Source: Dyella mobilis
GTDB lineage: Bacteria > Pseudomonadota > Gammaproteobacteria > Xanthomonadales > Rhodanobacteraceae
Direction: 5' to 3'
NCBI RefSeq assembly: GCF_016904945.1
Contig: NZ_JADIKF010000039.1
Location: forward strand, 372,001-436,000
Length of the DNA stretch: 64,000 bases
The notes under the pieces are model-generated. The model ran no database searches. It was not told the DNA's origin and saw only the letters and a list, made by a program, of their open reading frames with translations. The position numbers and the translations under genes were made by a program. Shown here piece after piece: positions 1 through 9,524 of the stretch. Position 1 is the first letter of the stretch. Every line of letters begins with the position of its first letter.

Positions 1-1378
1 CGTCGTGGCGTTGCTCGATGGCTGCAGCCACGATGCGGCTCACGCCGATGCCGTAGCAACCCATCCACATCACTTGCTTCTTGCCTTGGTCGTCGAGCAC
101 GGTGGCATCCAGTGCTTCGGAGTATTTCGTGCCGAGCTGGAATACGTGACCGACTTCGATGCCGCGTGCCAGATGCAGGGTGCCGTGGCCATCCGGCGAA
201 GGATCGCCAGCTACCACCTGACGAATGTCTTCGATCCGCGTGATGCGCGCATCACGCTCCCAGTTGGCGCCGGTGTAGTGGGTGTCGTTGGCGTTGCCAC
301 CGCAGACAAAATCGGCCAGCACGGCCGCGCTGCGATCGACGATCACGGGAATGGAATCGGGTAGCCCCGCCGGGCCGATAAAGCCGGGGCGCGTGCCGAC
401 GGCGGCCAGAATTTCTTCCTCGCTGGCCAGCACGGATTCGCCCGGCAGCTCGGCCAGCTTGGAGGCCTTCACTTCGTTGATCTCGTGGTCGCCGCGCAGG
501 CATAGCGCGACCAGGCCTTCCTTGCCGCGCACCAGCACTGTTTTCAGCACGCGATCGGCGGCGATGCCGAAGTGGCGCGTCACGTCTTCCACGGTGCGTA
601 CGCGCGGCGTGTCCACGCGCTGCAGGTTCGCCGCGGCGGAAGGACGTGCGGCAGCCGGCGCCAGCGCTTCGGCTTTTTCGATATTGGCCGCGTATTCGGA
701 ACCGTCGGAGAAGGCGATGGCGTCTTCGCCCGAATCGGCAAGTACTTGGAATTCGTGGCTGGCATTGCCGCCGATGGCGCCGGTGTCGGCCTGGACCGCG
801 CGGAACTTCAGGCCCAGGCGGGTGAAGATGCGTGTGTACGCCTGGTACATCACCTCATACGTTTGCGCCAGCGATTCGGGGTTGATGTGAAAGGAGTAGG
901 CGTCCTTCATCAGGAATTCGCGCGCACGCATCACGCCGAAGCGCGGGCGGATTTCATCGCGGAACTTGGTCTGGATCTGGTAGAAGTTGACCGGCAACTG
1001 CTTGTAGCTTTTCAGTTCGTTGCGCGCGAAATCGGTAACGACTTCCTCGTGCGTGGGGCCGTAGCAGAATTCCTGCTCCTTGCGGTCTTTGATCTTCAGC
1101 AACTGGCCGCCGAATTTTTCCCAGCGGCCGGTTTCTTCCCACAGCTCGCGCGGCTGCACGGAAGGCATCAGCATCTCGACCGCACCGGCGCGGTTCATTT
1201 CCTCGCGCACGACGGCTTCCACTTTGCGCAGCACGCGCAGGCCCAGTGGCGACCAGGTGTACAGACCCGAGGCGAGCTTGCGGATCATGCCCGCCCGCAG
1301 CATCAGCTTGTGGCTGACGATTTCGGCGTCGGCGGGGACTTCCTTGACGGTGGCCAGGTGGAATTGGCTGAGGCGCAT
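1..1378 (-). CDS. proS: Prolyl-tRNA synthetase, C-terminus beyond the left edge
   Basis: Charges tRNA-Pro with proline in the cytoplasm. About 459 residues are visible against a usual length near 570, so the C-terminal anticodon-binding domain lies outside the window. The N-terminus ([19 protein letters not shown]) and the class II motif 2 region ([21 protein letters not shown]) are typical of the bacterial type. The stretch after it matches the inserted YbaK-like editing domain of long ProS enzymes. The ATG at 1376-1378 is chosen because the family starts at this residue. The next gene upstream, a DUF4124 protein, is on the same strand 84 bp away. Confidence 0.96.
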   Translation of the reverse strand, partial: MRLSQFHLATVKEVPADAEIVSHKLMLRAGMIRKLASGLYTWSPLGLRVLRKVEAVVREEMNRAGAVEMLMPSVQPRELWEETGRWEKFGGQLLKIKDRKEQEFCYGPTHEEVVTDFARNELKSYKQLPVNFYQIQTKFRDEIRPRFGVMRAREFLMKDAYSFHINPESLAQTYEVMYQAYTRIFTRLGLKFRAVQADTGAIGGNASHEFQVLADSGEDAIAFSDGSEYAANIEKAEALAPAAARPSAAANLQRVDTPRVRTVEDVTRHFGIAADRVLKTVLVRGKEGLVALCLRGDHEINEVKASKLAELPGESVLASEEEILAAVGTRPGFIGPAGLPDSIPVIVDRSAAVLADFVCGGNANDTHYTGANWERDARITRIEDIRQVVAGDPSPDGHGTLHLARGIEVGHVFQLGTKYSEALDATVLDDQGKKQVMWMGCYGIGVSRIVAAAIEQRHD

Positions 1379-1462
1379 GTGCGGCGATCCGGCGTTAAAA
1401 CCGTCATTATAGCCGGCATTTGCCCGCTTCCCCGAGGGAAAGCGCGGAGCGCCAACGGGCGC

Positions 1463-1903
1463 TTATTGGTTGTTGCTGCAGTATTGGTTGTATTGCGACT
1501 GGCTGGCGTCCAACTGCTGCTTGCGCTGGTCCGCGTTGAGCACTTGCGGGGTGCCGCTCGGTCCCTGCATGACGACCGGGCCGCTGCCTTGCAAGGCGCC
1601 AATATTGGAGTGCAGGGATGCGCAGAGCTTTGTGCGGTTTTCCGGGGTGTCCGGCAGCGAGCCCTGAGTCGTGCTGCCACCAGCCGTGGACGCCGGGGCG
1701 GGGGCAGGGGCGCTGTTGTCCGAGCCGGATCCGGAGGCAGGAACGTCCGCACCGCTTACTGTGACCTGGCTGTACTTGGTACCGACCGGCGGGGGAGTCT
1801 CGGAATAGTGGGTGGTGCCTTGGGCGTCGGTCCATTTGTAGACCTGGGCGGCGGCCAGTGGCGCAACCAGCAGCAGCACGATGGCAATGGAAAGGCGACG
1901 CAT
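1463..1903 (-). CDS. DUF4124 domain-containing secreted protein
   Basis: A 146-residue exported protein of unknown role. Residues 1-19 form a signal peptide ending in a run of alanines before QVYKWTDAQG. That segment, followed by HYSETPP, is the DUF4124 signature (YKW-D--G--HYS--PP). The middle is a low-complexity Ala/Ser/Pro/Gly linker, and the C-terminus is rich in Gln and Asn with two cysteines. The ATG at 1903 is chosen over upstream starts because it begins the signal peptide and has GGAG about 8 nt upstream. DUF4124 proteins are common in the envelope of Xanthomonadales; the function is not known. Confidence 0.85.
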   Translation of the reverse strand: MRRLSIAIVLLLVAPLAAAQVYKWTDAQGTTHYSETPPPVGTKYSQVTVSGADVPASGSGSDNSAPAPAPASTAGGSTTQGSLPDTPENRTKLCASLHSNIGALQGSGPVVMQGPSGTPQVLNADQRKQQLDASQSQYNQYCSNNQ

Positions 1904-1992
1904 AGAAAGACTCCGAAAGGGATAACGAGGCGCTGCACTAGTTAACAACCGGCGCGGGCCGGACTCAAGCGGTGGCAGGGCCGAAATGCCAA

Positions 1993-2014
1993 GAACGTGC
2001 TTTCTTGCACGTTC
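1993..2014. promoter_or_regulatory. 8-bp inverted repeat between the DUF4124 gene and pssA
   Basis: GAACGTGC and GCACGTTC flank a 6-nt loop (TTTCTT). It lies 90 bp upstream of the DUF4124 start and 67 bp upstream of the pssA start, in a divergent intergenic region. There is no T-run on either side, so an operator is as likely as a hairpin. No regulator can be assigned. Confidence 0.4.
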
Positions 2015-2081
2015 CTCCCGCCGGTGAGGGCGTTTTCCGGTCCCCCTGCTACACTTTAGGCATCCCGTCACGGATGGATTC

Positions 2082-2858
2082 ATGAGCGATAGCACGCCAG
2101 TCCGGGCGCCGCGGCATCCCGGTATTTATCTTTTGCCGAACCTGTTCACGACTGGCGCCATGTTCGCCGGCTTCTACGCCATTGTCGCGAGCATCGGCGG
2201 CCGCTTTACAGATGCGGCCATCGCCGTTTTCGTGGCCGCCCTGCTGGACGGCATGGACGGCCGCGTGGCGCGCCTGACCAACACGCAAAGCGAGTTCGGC
2301 GTGCAGTACGACTCGCTGTCCGATCTGGTGAGCTTTGGCCTGGCCCCGGCGCTGGTCATGTACAACTGGTCGCTGTCGAGCCTGCGCGAATATGGCCCCA
2401 TACCGGGCAAGATCGGCTGGGCGGCCGCTTTCATCTACGCGGTATGCGCCGCCTTGCGCCTGGCACGCTTCAACACGCAGGTCGCGGTGATCGACAAGCG
2501 TTATTTCCAGGGATTGGCCAGCCCTGCCGCGGCGGCGGTGTGCATGTCGTTCGTGTGGAGCATGGACAATTTCGGCATTTCCGGCGACGAGTTGGACGTG
2601 TTCACGCCGTTCATGGCAGTGATCGTCGGTTTGCTGATGGTGAGCCGTTTCCGCTACTACAGCTTCAAGTCGCTGCCGATGGGGGACAAGGTACCGTTCC
2701 TCTGGATACTGATCGCCGTGCTGGTGCTGGTGCCGTTCTTCGTCGATCCGCCACGCGTCCTGCTGGTGGTGTTCACGCTGTATCTGCTGTCAGGGCCGGT
2801 GTTGACGTTGTGGGGCCTGGCCACGCACCGCAAGCGCCCGCGGCGCGGAGCCGTATGA
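2082..2858 (+). CDS. pssA: CDP-diacylglycerol-serine O-phosphatidyltransferase
   Basis: Makes phosphatidylserine from CDP-diacylglycerol and L-serine at the inner membrane, the first step to phosphatidylethanolamine. The 258-residue protein carries the CDP-alcohol phosphotransferase motif DG-xx-DG-xx-AR-x8-G-xxx-D-xxx-D between residues 56 and 81 (DGMDGRVAR ... YDSLSD). About six to eight hydrophobic segments follow. Its N-terminal LPNLFTTGAMFAGFYAI is typical of the integral-membrane PssA type (B. subtilis-like), not of the E. coli phospholipase-D-like enzyme. The last bases overlap the start of the next gene (ATGA), which suggests coupled translation. Confidence 0.94.
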   Translation: MSDSTPVRAPRHPGIYLLPNLFTTGAMFAGFYAIVASIGGRFTDAAIAVFVAALLDGMDGRVARLTNTQSEFGVQYDSLSDLVSFGLAPALVMYNWSLSSLREYGPIPGKIGWAAAFIYAVCAALRLARFNTQVAVIDKRYFQGLASPAAAAVCMSFVWSMDNFGISGDELDVFTPFMAVIVGLLMVSRFRYYSFKSLPMGDKVPFLWILIAVLVLVPFFVDPPRVLLVVFTLYLLSGPVLTLWGLATHRKRPRRGAV

Positions 2859-3346
2859 GCGCCCAGCCCGCCAGCGCGGCTCACCGCGCCCGCGTGTTGC
2901 GTGCGCTGGGTGTGGTTTCCTGGCACCGGCGCGCTACTGCCGCGGTCATGCCCGAAGCGATCGCACCGATGGCTGCGGCGGAACCGCCGGGCGCCGCAGG
3001 CGTGGTGATCGTGTTGCCGGCAGGATGCGGCGTGCGCGAACTCGATCTGCTGGGGCGTGCGCTGTGTGCATTCGGTCCGCAGCTGGCGCGTGCTGCGCGG
3101 ATCGAGGCGACTGACAGCGAAAGCATGCAGGTGCCGCACGCACAGGCTTATCTGGTGTTTGGTGAGCAGCAGGCGCACAGCCTTGGGCGGGCGTTGCCTG
3201 CGGAGGTCATGCACAACGCGCACATCGTCCTGGCCGACGCGCCTGCCGACGTGCTGAGCCAAGCCGCGGCCAAACGCCGACTGTGGCAAGCCTTGCGCAC
3301 GATGCGCCGCGCATTGGCGGGAGCCCTGCCGTCTTGGTCGCGGTAG
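2855..3346 (+). CDS. holD: Putative DNA polymerase III psi subunit (HolD-like)
   Basis: A 163-residue protein that I read as a divergent psi subunit of the clamp-loader complex. In E. coli psi, the N-terminal segment with LQQLGITQW binds chi, and holD lies directly upstream of rimI. Here the segment RARVLRALGVVSWHRR at residues 11-26 keeps the L--LG---W pattern, and the C-terminal AAAKRRLWQALRTMRRAL resembles the E. coli end (ARAALWQQI). The gene overlaps the pssA stop by 4 nt and runs into rimI. Psi proteins are poorly conserved, so the call rests on the tryptophan motif, the size and the neighbour. Confidence 0.68.
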   Translation: MSAQPASAAHRARVLRALGVVSWHRRATAAVMPEAIAPMAAAEPPGAAGVVIVLPAGCGVRELDLLGRALCAFGPQLARAARIEATDSESMQVPHAQAYLVFGEQQAHSLGRALPAEVMHNAHIVLADAPADVLSQAAAKRRLWQALRTMRRALAGALPSWSR

Positions 3347-3804
3347 CACGCCCCGCGCTGGAGATGCGCGCCATGCGGCGCGACGATCTGCAGCGTGTGA
3401 GTGAGTTGGAGCAAGTCTCCTACGACTTCCCCTGGAGCATGGGTATTTTTGGGGACTGCCTGAAGGCCGGCCATCCGTCCTGGGTGCTGTGCCTGGATGG
3501 GAGCGTCATCGGCTACGGCATTCTTTCGGTTGGTGCCGGTGAGGCACACGTGCTCAATGTCTGTATCGATCCGGCGCAGCGAGGGCAAGGATTCGGGCGC
3601 CACTTGATGCGTCGACTGCTGGACATCGCCCGCTGGAACGGCGCCGAGCGGGTCTTTCTGGAAGTACGGCCGTCCAATCCGAATGCCCAGCAGCTTTACG
3701 CGTCGATGGGCTTTCAGGAAATCGGACGCCGTCCGCGCTATTACCCTGCGCACGAAGGGCGCGAGGATGCGATCGTGATGGCGCTGGATTTCCCCTTGTC
3801 GTGA
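3334..3804 (+). CDS. rimI: Ribosomal protein S18-alanine N-acetyltransferase
   Basis: A GNAT-family enzyme that acetylates the N-terminal alanine of ribosomal protein S18. The acetyl-CoA-binding motif is visible as QRGQGFGRHLMRRLL, and the RimI-specific parts are DFPWS near the N-terminus, LEVRPSN and the YYP--GREDAIVMAL end. The start is uncertain. A TTG at 3334 with GGGAG upstream gives 156 residues and best matches the family length; GTG 3283 and ATG 3364 are in the same frame. With the TTG start the gene overlaps the holD stop by 13 nt, as in a coupled holD-rimI pair. Confidence 0.9.
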   Translation: MVAVARPALEMRAMRRDDLQRVSELEQVSYDFPWSMGIFGDCLKAGHPSWVLCLDGSVIGYGILSVGAGEAHVLNVCIDPAQRGQGFGRHLMRRLLDIARWNGAERVFLEVRPSNPNAQQLYASMGFQEIGRRPRYYPAHEGREDAIVMALDFPLS

Positions 3805-3814
3805 AGCACGACTT

Positions 3815-3840
3815 TTCCCTCTCCCGGACGGGAGAGGGAA
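3815..3840. terminator. Strong palindrome between convergent rimI and valS
   Basis: TTCCCTCTCCC and GGGAGAGGGAA pair perfectly over 11 bp with a 4-nt loop (GGAC). It sits between the 3' ends of rimI and valS, where a bidirectional terminator is expected. It lacks a T-run on either side, so it may act as an RNA-stabilising or Rho-assisted end. Confidence 0.55.
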
Positions 3841-3851
3841 TGCCGCCTGGG

Positions 3852-6665
3852 TTAGCCCAATTTCTGCAGTTGCTCGCGCAAGGCGGTGAGTTGCGTGCCC
3901 CAGTCGGCAATGCGCTGACGCTCCTGCGCCACCACTTCCGCCGGTGCGTTGGCAACGAAGTTGGCGTTGCCGAGTTTGTTCTCGCACTTCTTGATTTCGC
4001 TTTCGATCTTGCCGATTTCCTTGCCGAGGCGCGCTTTCTCCGCGCCCAGATCGATCAGTCCGGCGAGCGGAATCAGCACGCGCATGGAACCGACCACGGC
4101 TGCGGCCGCGGCGGGCTCATCGGTGCCCGATGCGATCCATTGCGGTGCGTCCACGCGGGCGAGGAAGCAGATCTGCGCGGCGAATTTGCCGGAGCGCGCG
4201 CGGTCGGTGGCGTCGCCGTCTGCAAGTAGCAGCGGAATGGCCTTGCCCGGCGGAATGTTCATTTCGGCGCGAATGCGGCGAATGCCGCTGAGCACATTCT
4301 TGAACCACTCGATTTCGGCGGTGGCCGCTTCATCGGCGGGAATCTCGCTGGCCTTCGGCCAAGGACGCTGCAGGATGCCGTCTGCCTCGATGCCAAGCCG
4401 CGGTGCCACCGATTGCCAGATTTCCTCGGTAATGAACGGAATGATCGGATGCAGCGCACGCAGCACGGTTTCCAGCACGACCAGCAGGGTGTGGCGGGTG
4501 GATGCCGCAGCTGCCGCATCGTCGCCATTGAGTGCCGGCTTGGAGAGTTCCAGGAACCAGTCGCAATACTCGTTCCACACGAATTCGTACAGCGCCTGCG
4601 CCAGCAAGTCGAAACGATAGGTGACAAAGTGCTGTTCGACCTCCGTCAACGTCTGCTTGAGCCGCGTGAGAATCCACCTTTCCGCTTCGGTGGCGGGCAC
4701 GTTCCCCGTTCCCCGTTCCCCGGTACCTGCTTCCTCCACATTCATCAACACGAAGCGCGCCGCATTCCACAATTTGTTGCAGAACGCTTTGTAGCCCTCT
4801 GCACGCTTGATGTCGAAATTGATCGTACGGCTGTAGCTGGCGAGGGCCGCGAAGGTGAAGCGCAAGGCATCGGTGCCGATGGCGGGAATGCCTTGGGGGT
4901 AGTCCTTGCGAATGCGTTTCTCGACCTTTTCGCGCACTTGCGGAATCAGCAGCGACTTGGTGGATTTGGTCACCAGCGGTTCCAGCTCGATGCCGTCGAT
5001 GAGGTCCAGCGGATCCAGCGTATTGCCCTTGGACTTGGACATCTTCTGGCCTTCCGCATCGCGCACGATGGCGTTGATGTACACCTCGCGGAACGGCACC
5101 TTGCCGGTGAAATACTTGGTCGCCATCACCATGCGCGCGACCCAGAAGAAGATGATGTCGAAGCCGGTGACCAGCACTGCACTGGGCAGGAATATCTTGT
5201 CGATCTCCCAATGGGCGACCACTTCGCCGCGCTCGTTCTTCACCGGTCCGTTGGCCGGCCAGCCGAGCGTGGAGAACGGCCACAGCGCGGAACTGAACCA
5301 GGTGTCCAGCACGTCGTCGTCCTGCTTCAACGCGCCGACGGGAGCAATGGTGGCGTGCTTGCGCGCATCGGCCTCGTCTTCGCCGACGAAGATGTTGCCG
5401 GCTTCGTCATACCAGGCAGGAATGCGATGGCCCCACCAGAGCTGACGACTGATGCACCAGTCCTGGATGTTTTCCAGCCACTGCGTGTAGGTGGTGGTCC
5501 AGTTTTCCGGCACGAACTTGATCTCGCCCGAACGCACCGCGTCGAGCGCGGGCTCGGTGATGGCTTGGCGGCCTTTGTCGCTGGTGAGATCGACGAACCA
5601 CTGGTCGGTCAGCATCGGCTCGATCACTGCATCGGAACGTTGGCTCACCGGCACCTGTAATTTGTGCGGCTTGGTTTCCACCAGCAGGCCGGCGGCCTCG
5701 AGATCGGCGAGCACGGCCTTGCGTGCGTCGTAGCGATCCATGCCCTGATATTTGGCCGGCGCGTTGGCGTTGACCTTCGCGTCCAGCGTGAATATCTCGA
5801 TCGGGGCAAGCTTGTGGCGCTGGCCGATGGCGTAGTCGTTGAAATCGTGCGCGGGCGTGATTTTCACGCAACCGGTGCCGAAATCCTTGTCGACGTAGTC
5901 ATCGGCGATCACCGGAATCTGGCGGCCGCTCAGCGGCAAGGTGAGCGTCTTGCCGATCAGGTGTTGATAGCGTTCGTCTTCCGGATGCACGGCGACGGCG
6001 ACGTCGCCCAGCATGGTTTCCGGACGTGTGGTGGCCACGACGATGCTCTCATCGCCGTCGGTGACCGGATAGCGGATCGACCACATGTGGCCGTCGCGCT
6101 CGACGTTGTTCACTTCCAGGTCCGATACCGCCGTACCCAGCACCGGATCCCAGTTCACCAGACGGTTGCCACGGTAGATCAGGCCAGCGCGATACCACTC
6201 CACGAACACCTTGCGCACCGCGTCGGAGAGGCCTTCGTCCATGGTGAAGCGTTCGCGCGACCAGTCCGCCGCAACGCCCAGGCGGCGCATCTGGTTGGTG
6301 ATGGTGGAGCCGGATTCTTCCTTCCACTGCCACACGCGATCGACGAACGGTTCGCGGCCGAGGTCGTGGCGGGTTCTCTGCTCCGCGGCGAGCTGGTTTT
6401 CGACGATTTTCTGCGTCGCGATGCCGGCGTGGTCGGTGCCCACCTGCCACAGCGTATTCATGCCGCGCATGCGCTGGTAGCGGATCAGCATGTCCATCAC
6501 GGTCTGCTGGAAAGCGTGGCCCATGTGCAAGGTGCCGGTCACGTTCGGCGGCGGCAGCAGAATGCAATAAGGCTCGCCGTGCCCCGACGAACGGAATACG
6601 TCGCCGGCTTCCCAGCGGGCGTACCACTTCGACTCGATCGGACGGGGCTCGAAACTCTTTTCCAT
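3852..6665 (-). CDS. valS: Valyl-tRNA synthetase
   Basis: Charges tRNA-Val; a class I enzyme of 937 residues, the usual bacterial length. The HIGH motif reads HMGH at residues 47-50 after [11 protein letters not shown], and KMSKS lies at residues 541-545 ([19 protein letters not shown]). The CP1 editing domain lies between them. The anticodon-binding domain follows, and the C-terminal coiled coil ([18 protein letters not shown]) ends the protein. The ATG at 6665 matches the family N-terminus ([15 protein letters not shown]). Around residues 648-656, at the join between catalytic and anticodon domains, the protein contains GERGTGN, encoded by three copies of a heptamer repeat that also occurs near ptsH. 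Confidence 0.97.
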   Translation of the reverse strand: MEKSFEPRPIESKWYARWEAGDVFRSSGHGEPYCILLPPPNVTGTLHMGHAFQQTVMDMLIRYQRMRGMNTLWQVGTDHAGIATQKIVENQLAAEQRTRHDLGREPFVDRVWQWKEESGSTITNQMRRLGVAADWSRERFTMDEGLSDAVRKVFVEWYRAGLIYRGNRLVNWDPVLGTAVSDLEVNNVERDGHMWSIRYPVTDGDESIVVATTRPETMLGDVAVAVHPEDERYQHLIGKTLTLPLSGRQIPVIADDYVDKDFGTGCVKITPAHDFNDYAIGQRHKLAPIEIFTLDAKVNANAPAKYQGMDRYDARKAVLADLEAAGLLVETKPHKLQVPVSQRSDAVIEPMLTDQWFVDLTSDKGRQAITEPALDAVRSGEIKFVPENWTTTYTQWLENIQDWCISRQLWWGHRIPAWYDEAGNIFVGEDEADARKHATIAPVGALKQDDDVLDTWFSSALWPFSTLGWPANGPVKNERGEVVAHWEIDKIFLPSAVLVTGFDIIFFWVARMVMATKYFTGKVPFREVYINAIVRDAEGQKMSKSKGNTLDPLDLIDGIELEPLVTKSTKSLLIPQVREKVEKRIRKDYPQGIPAIGTDALRFTFAALASYSRTINFDIKRAEGYKAFCNKLWNAARFVLMNVEEAGTGERGTGNVPATEAERWILTRLKQTLTEVEQHFVTYRFDLLAQALYEFVWNEYCDWFLELSKPALNGDDAAAAASTRHTLLVVLETVLRALHPIIPFITEEIWQSVAPRLGIEADGILQRPWPKASEIPADEAATAEIEWFKNVLSGIRRIRAEMNIPPGKAIPLLLADGDATDRARSGKFAAQICFLARVDAPQWIASGTDEPAAAAAVVGSMRVLIPLAGLIDLGAEKARLGKEIGKIESEIKKCENKLGNANFVANAPAEVVAQERQRIADWGTQLTALREQLQKLG
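4701..4721. repeat. Three tandem GTTCCCC heptamers inside valS
   Basis: Positions 4701-4721 are exactly three copies of GTTCCCC. On the valS coding strand they read GGGGAAC x3 and add seven residues in frame (GERGTGN). The coding-strand end GGGGAACGTGC is shared with the left arm of the repeat element at 11303-11469. The site is a surface-loop region that is variable between ValS proteins. Confidence 0.85.
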
Positions 6666-6820
6666 CAGGGGCTCGCGTTTGCGCGCCGGTCGGGCGCGCG
6701 GTGGTTGGGGCAGGTGAACCCCCATTGTACGGGCCGGGGCGAGGGCTGCCAAAAAGTGCGGCAGCGGGCGGGTTTCAAGCCCGCCTGTAGCGGATTGCCT
6801 GGGAATGCGAGAATGGGTGC

Positions 6821-7507
6821 ATGAACCTGCTAGCCATCGAAACCGCCACCGAAGCCTGCTCCGTCGCCCTGGTCCACGGCGAGACGCTCGTTGCCCGCAG
6901 CGAACTGGCACCGCGCCGCCACGCCGAGCGTGTTTTGCCGATGGCGGACGAGCTGTTGGCCGAAGCCGGCATCGGTCGTCATGCGCTGGATGGCATCGCG
7001 GTGGGACGTGGCCCCGGGGCGTTTACCGGTGTGCGCCTGGCGATCTCCCTGGCGCAGGGCATGGCCATGGCCTTGGACGTGCCGGTGGTGACGGTTTCGT
7101 CGCTGGCCGCGCTTGCCCTGGAGGCGCCGGAGGACGATGCGGCGATTCTGGCGGTGATCGATGCGCGCATGGGCGAGATCTATGCGGCCAGCTATCGGCG
7201 GGACCATGATGGAAGCCTGGTTGCGATGGACGATGAGCGTGTCTGCACAGCCGAATCGCTGTCGCTGCCGCAGGCTTCCGCCTGGCACGTCGTGGGCTCC
7301 GGGTGGGGTACCTATGCCGATGCGCTGGGGCGTCACGTCGGCAACGCCTTGCGCTCGGCCGACGGGCATTGCTATCCGCAGGCACGCCACGTTGCCACCC
7401 TGGCCGTAGGCGAATTCAAAGCGGGCCGCGCCCTGGCTCCGGAACTGGCCCTGCCGGTGTACCTGCGCGACAAGGTGGCACTCACCCTGGCCGAGCAGGG
7501 ACGCTGA
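6821..7507 (+). CDS. tsaB: tRNA threonylcarbamoyladenosine biosynthesis protein TsaB
   Basis: Partner of TsaD and TsaE in making the t6A37 modification of ANN-decoding tRNAs. The 228-residue protein has the ASKHA-fold start [17 protein letters not shown], the segment [10 protein letters not shown] and the conserved [20 protein letters not shown] that marks TsaB. TsaB lacks the metal-binding histidine pair of TsaD, and none is seen here. It diverges from valS across 155 bp, which includes a small hairpin (arms 6767-6772 and 6780-6785) upstream of the tsaB start. It converges on yeiH with only 5 bp between stops. Confidence 0.94.
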   Translation: MNLLAIETATEACSVALVHGETLVARSELAPRRHAERVLPMADELLAEAGIGRHALDGIAVGRGPGAFTGVRLAISLAQGMAMALDVPVVTVSSLAALALEAPEDDAAILAVIDARMGEIYAASYRRDHDGSLVAMDDERVCTAESLSLPQASAWHVVGSGWGTYADALGRHVGNALRSADGHCYPQARHVATLAVGEFKAGRALAPELALPVYLRDKVALTLAEQGR

Positions 7508-7512
7508 CCGGC

Positions 7513-8550
7513 TTACAGCTGTCCGATTGCCAGTTGCACCAGCAGGCTGCTGATCGACACCGCCGCCCACACGCCCAAGCCGAGCAGGATCGGCCGCGCA
7601 CCGGCCGAAGCCATCTTGCGCAGATTGGCCGAAAGCCCGATCGCCGTCAGTGCCACGATGATCATGAACTCCGCAGCCAGATGCAGCAGCGGCTGGATCG
7701 CCACCGGCACGAAGCCGGCCGTGCGTGCGGCCGAAGCGACCAGGAACCACAGAATGAACCAGGGAAAGATGCGGCCCAGGCTGAAGTCGCTGGTGGTCCC
7801 CGCCTGCTTGGCGGCGCGCTTTTCGCGCACGGCCACGGCGACGGCGAGGATCAGGCAGATGGGAATGATCAGCGTGGCGCGGGTGAGTTTCACGATGGTG
7901 GCGAAATCGCCGGCGGCCTTGCTGTAGCTGTAGCCGGCCGCGACCACGGACGAGGTGTCGTTGATGGCCGTTCCCGCCCACATGCCAAATCCCAGGTCCG
8001 ACAGATGGAGCAGGTGGCCCAGCAATGGGAACAGCAGCACCGCCACGACGTTGAACAGAAAGATGGTGGAGATGGCAAACGCCGTGTCGTGGTCGTCCGG
8101 CTTGATGATCGGCGTTACTGCCGCGATGGCTGAGCCACCGCAAATGGCGGTGCCCACGCCGATCAATATCTGCAGCTTGTTGTGCACTTTCATCAGGCGG
8201 CCGAGCAGCAAGGCCGTGACGAACGCCGTGGTCATGGTGACCAACGTGACCGACAGCGACTCCATGCCGGTCTTCGCCACCTGGGTCAGGCTCAGCCCGA
8301 AGCCCAGGGCGATGATCGACCACTGCAGCACCTGCTTGCTGGCGAACTGGATGCCGGGGGTGAAGCTCTCCGAGGGCGAAAGCAGGTTGCGCACCACGAT
8401 GCCCAGCAGGATGCCGAACACGGGACCGCCGATCACGGGCACGGCGCGACCGAGAAACCAGGCCGCCAGCGCAATGCCGATGGCAAGCAGTAGACCTGAG
8501 GCACGCAAACGCAGACTGGGAGTGGTCATGGGGATCGATGTGGCGTTCAT
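7513..8550 (-). CDS. yeiH: YeiH/UPF0324 family putative sulfate exporter
   Basis: An inner-membrane protein of 345 residues with roughly ten hydrophobic segments. It contains family landmarks such as GGPVFGILLGIVVRN, the glycine-rich IGVGTAICGGSAIAAVTPII in the middle and MWAGTAINDTSSVVAAG. UPF0324 proteins are annotated as putative sulfate exporters; the substrate has not been shown here. It is divergent from a LysR gene across 91 bp, as yeiH is next to yeiE in E. coli, so the regulator probably controls it. Two ATGs are possible at the start (8550 and 8529); the first is listed. Confidence 0.9.
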   Translation of the reverse strand: MNATSIPMTTPSLRLRASGLLLAIGIALAAWFLGRAVPVIGGPVFGILLGIVVRNLLSPSESFTPGIQFASKQVLQWSIIALGFGLSLTQVAKTGMESLSVTLVTMTTAFVTALLLGRLMKVHNKLQILIGVGTAICGGSAIAAVTPIIKPDDHDTAFAISTIFLFNVVAVLLFPLLGHLLHLSDLGFGMWAGTAINDTSSVVAAGYSYSKAAGDFATIVKLTRATLIIPICLILAVAVAVREKRAAKQAGTTSDFSLGRIFPWFILWFLVASAARTAGFVPVAIQPLLHLAAEFMIIVALTAIGLSANLRKMASAGARPILLGLGVWAAVSISSLLVQLAIGQL

Positions 8551-8597
8551 GGCGAAGAGCCCTGGGGGGACTGCGCTATTGTCCGAAACGGCATCGA

Positions 8598-8620
8598 TTA
8601 GGAAAATTTGAAATATCTAA
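8598..8620. promoter_or_regulatory. Candidate LysR-type operator between yeiH and its regulator
   Basis: The 91-bp divergent spacer contains an unusually AT-rich block at about 8595-8637. A TTAG-N15-CTAA dyad lies at 8598-8620. LysR proteins typically bind T-N11-A type imperfect dyads between divergent genes, so this is the likely shared control site. The assignment comes from position and symmetry only. Confidence 0.45.
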
Positions 8621-8641
8621 TTGACTATATAAACTAAGCTG

Positions 8642-9520
8642 ATGCTCAACGTCAGCTTGCGCCAACTGGAAGTTTTCGTGCAGATCGCCATGCACGGCAG
8701 TGTACGGGCCGCCGCCGACCGCCTGCACCTGACCCAGCCCGCGGCGAGCATGGCACTGGCCGAAATGGAGCGTCAGCTGGACGCTCCGGTATTCGACCGC
8801 GAACGCGGGCGCCTGCACCTCAATGCACGCGGGCGCGAATTATTGCCCCTCGCGCAGGAACTGCTGGAGCGGCACGCCGAGTTCGGACGGCGCGCTTCCG
8901 GGGAAGCCCTTACGCTGGCAGGCGACCTGCGCATCGGGGCCAGCAATACCGTCGGCAATTATCGCGTCGGCGAATTGTTGGGGGACTTCGTGCGAATGTA
9001 CCCCCAGGTTGCCATCCGCCTGCGCGTGGCCAATACCGGCGACATTGCCGCCGCCGTGCTCGACCACAGCCTGGACGTCGGGTGCGTGGAAGGGCCGGTA
9101 ACCCACCCGTTGATCGAAGTGCGGCCCTGGCGCGATGACGGCTTGCTGGTGTGCGCCGCCCCGGATCATCCCCTGACCAAGAAACGCGACCTCAAGCCTG
9201 AGCATTTTGCCGGCGCGCGATGGGTATTGCGTGAGCCAGGCTCGGCCACGCGGGCGACCAGCGAGCGCGCGCTGATGCAACTGCCGGCGGGCGAAACGGT
9301 GATGGAGCTTGATCAGATCGAGGCGATCAAGCAGGCGGTGGCGGCCGGCCTCGGCATTGCCTGCCTGCCGGAGGTAGCGGTCACCGATGCCTTGGCGACG
9401 GGGCGTCTGGTCGCCTTGAAAACACCGTTCCTCGATCTGCAGCGCAAGCTTTCCATTCTGCTGCATCGGGAAAAATATCGCGGCGCAGCGCTGGAAGCCT
9501 TCCTGCAATCGGTATCCTGA
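8642..9520 (+). CDS. LysR-family transcriptional regulator (YeiE-like)
   Basis: A 292-residue regulator. The winged helix-turn-helix fills residues 1-60 (LRQLEVFVQIAMHGSVRAAA, then LTQPAASMALAEMERQL), and the rest is a type 2 periplasmic-binding-like effector domain. It sits back-to-back with yeiH, the same arrangement as yeiE/yeiH in enterobacteria, so it likely activates or represses that exporter. YeiE in E. coli has been linked to sulfite sensing; whether the ligand is the same here is inference. It converges on ptsI with 4 bp between stop codons. Confidence 0.9.
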   Translation: MLNVSLRQLEVFVQIAMHGSVRAAADRLHLTQPAASMALAEMERQLDAPVFDRERGRLHLNARGRELLPLAQELLERHAEFGRRASGEALTLAGDLRIGASNTVGNYRVGELLGDFVRMYPQVAIRLRVANTGDIAAAVLDHSLDVGCVEGPVTHPLIEVRPWRDDGLLVCAAPDHPLTKKRDLKPEHFAGARWVLREPGSATRATSERALMQLPAGETVMELDQIEAIKQAVAAGLGIACLPEVAVTDALATGRLVALKTPFLDLQRKLSILLHREKYRGAALEAFLQSVS

Positions 9521-9524
9521 CGCC

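Noticed and set aside
572..1945. 457-codon open frame on the plus strand
   Set aside because: It is antisense to proS and the DUF4124 gene.
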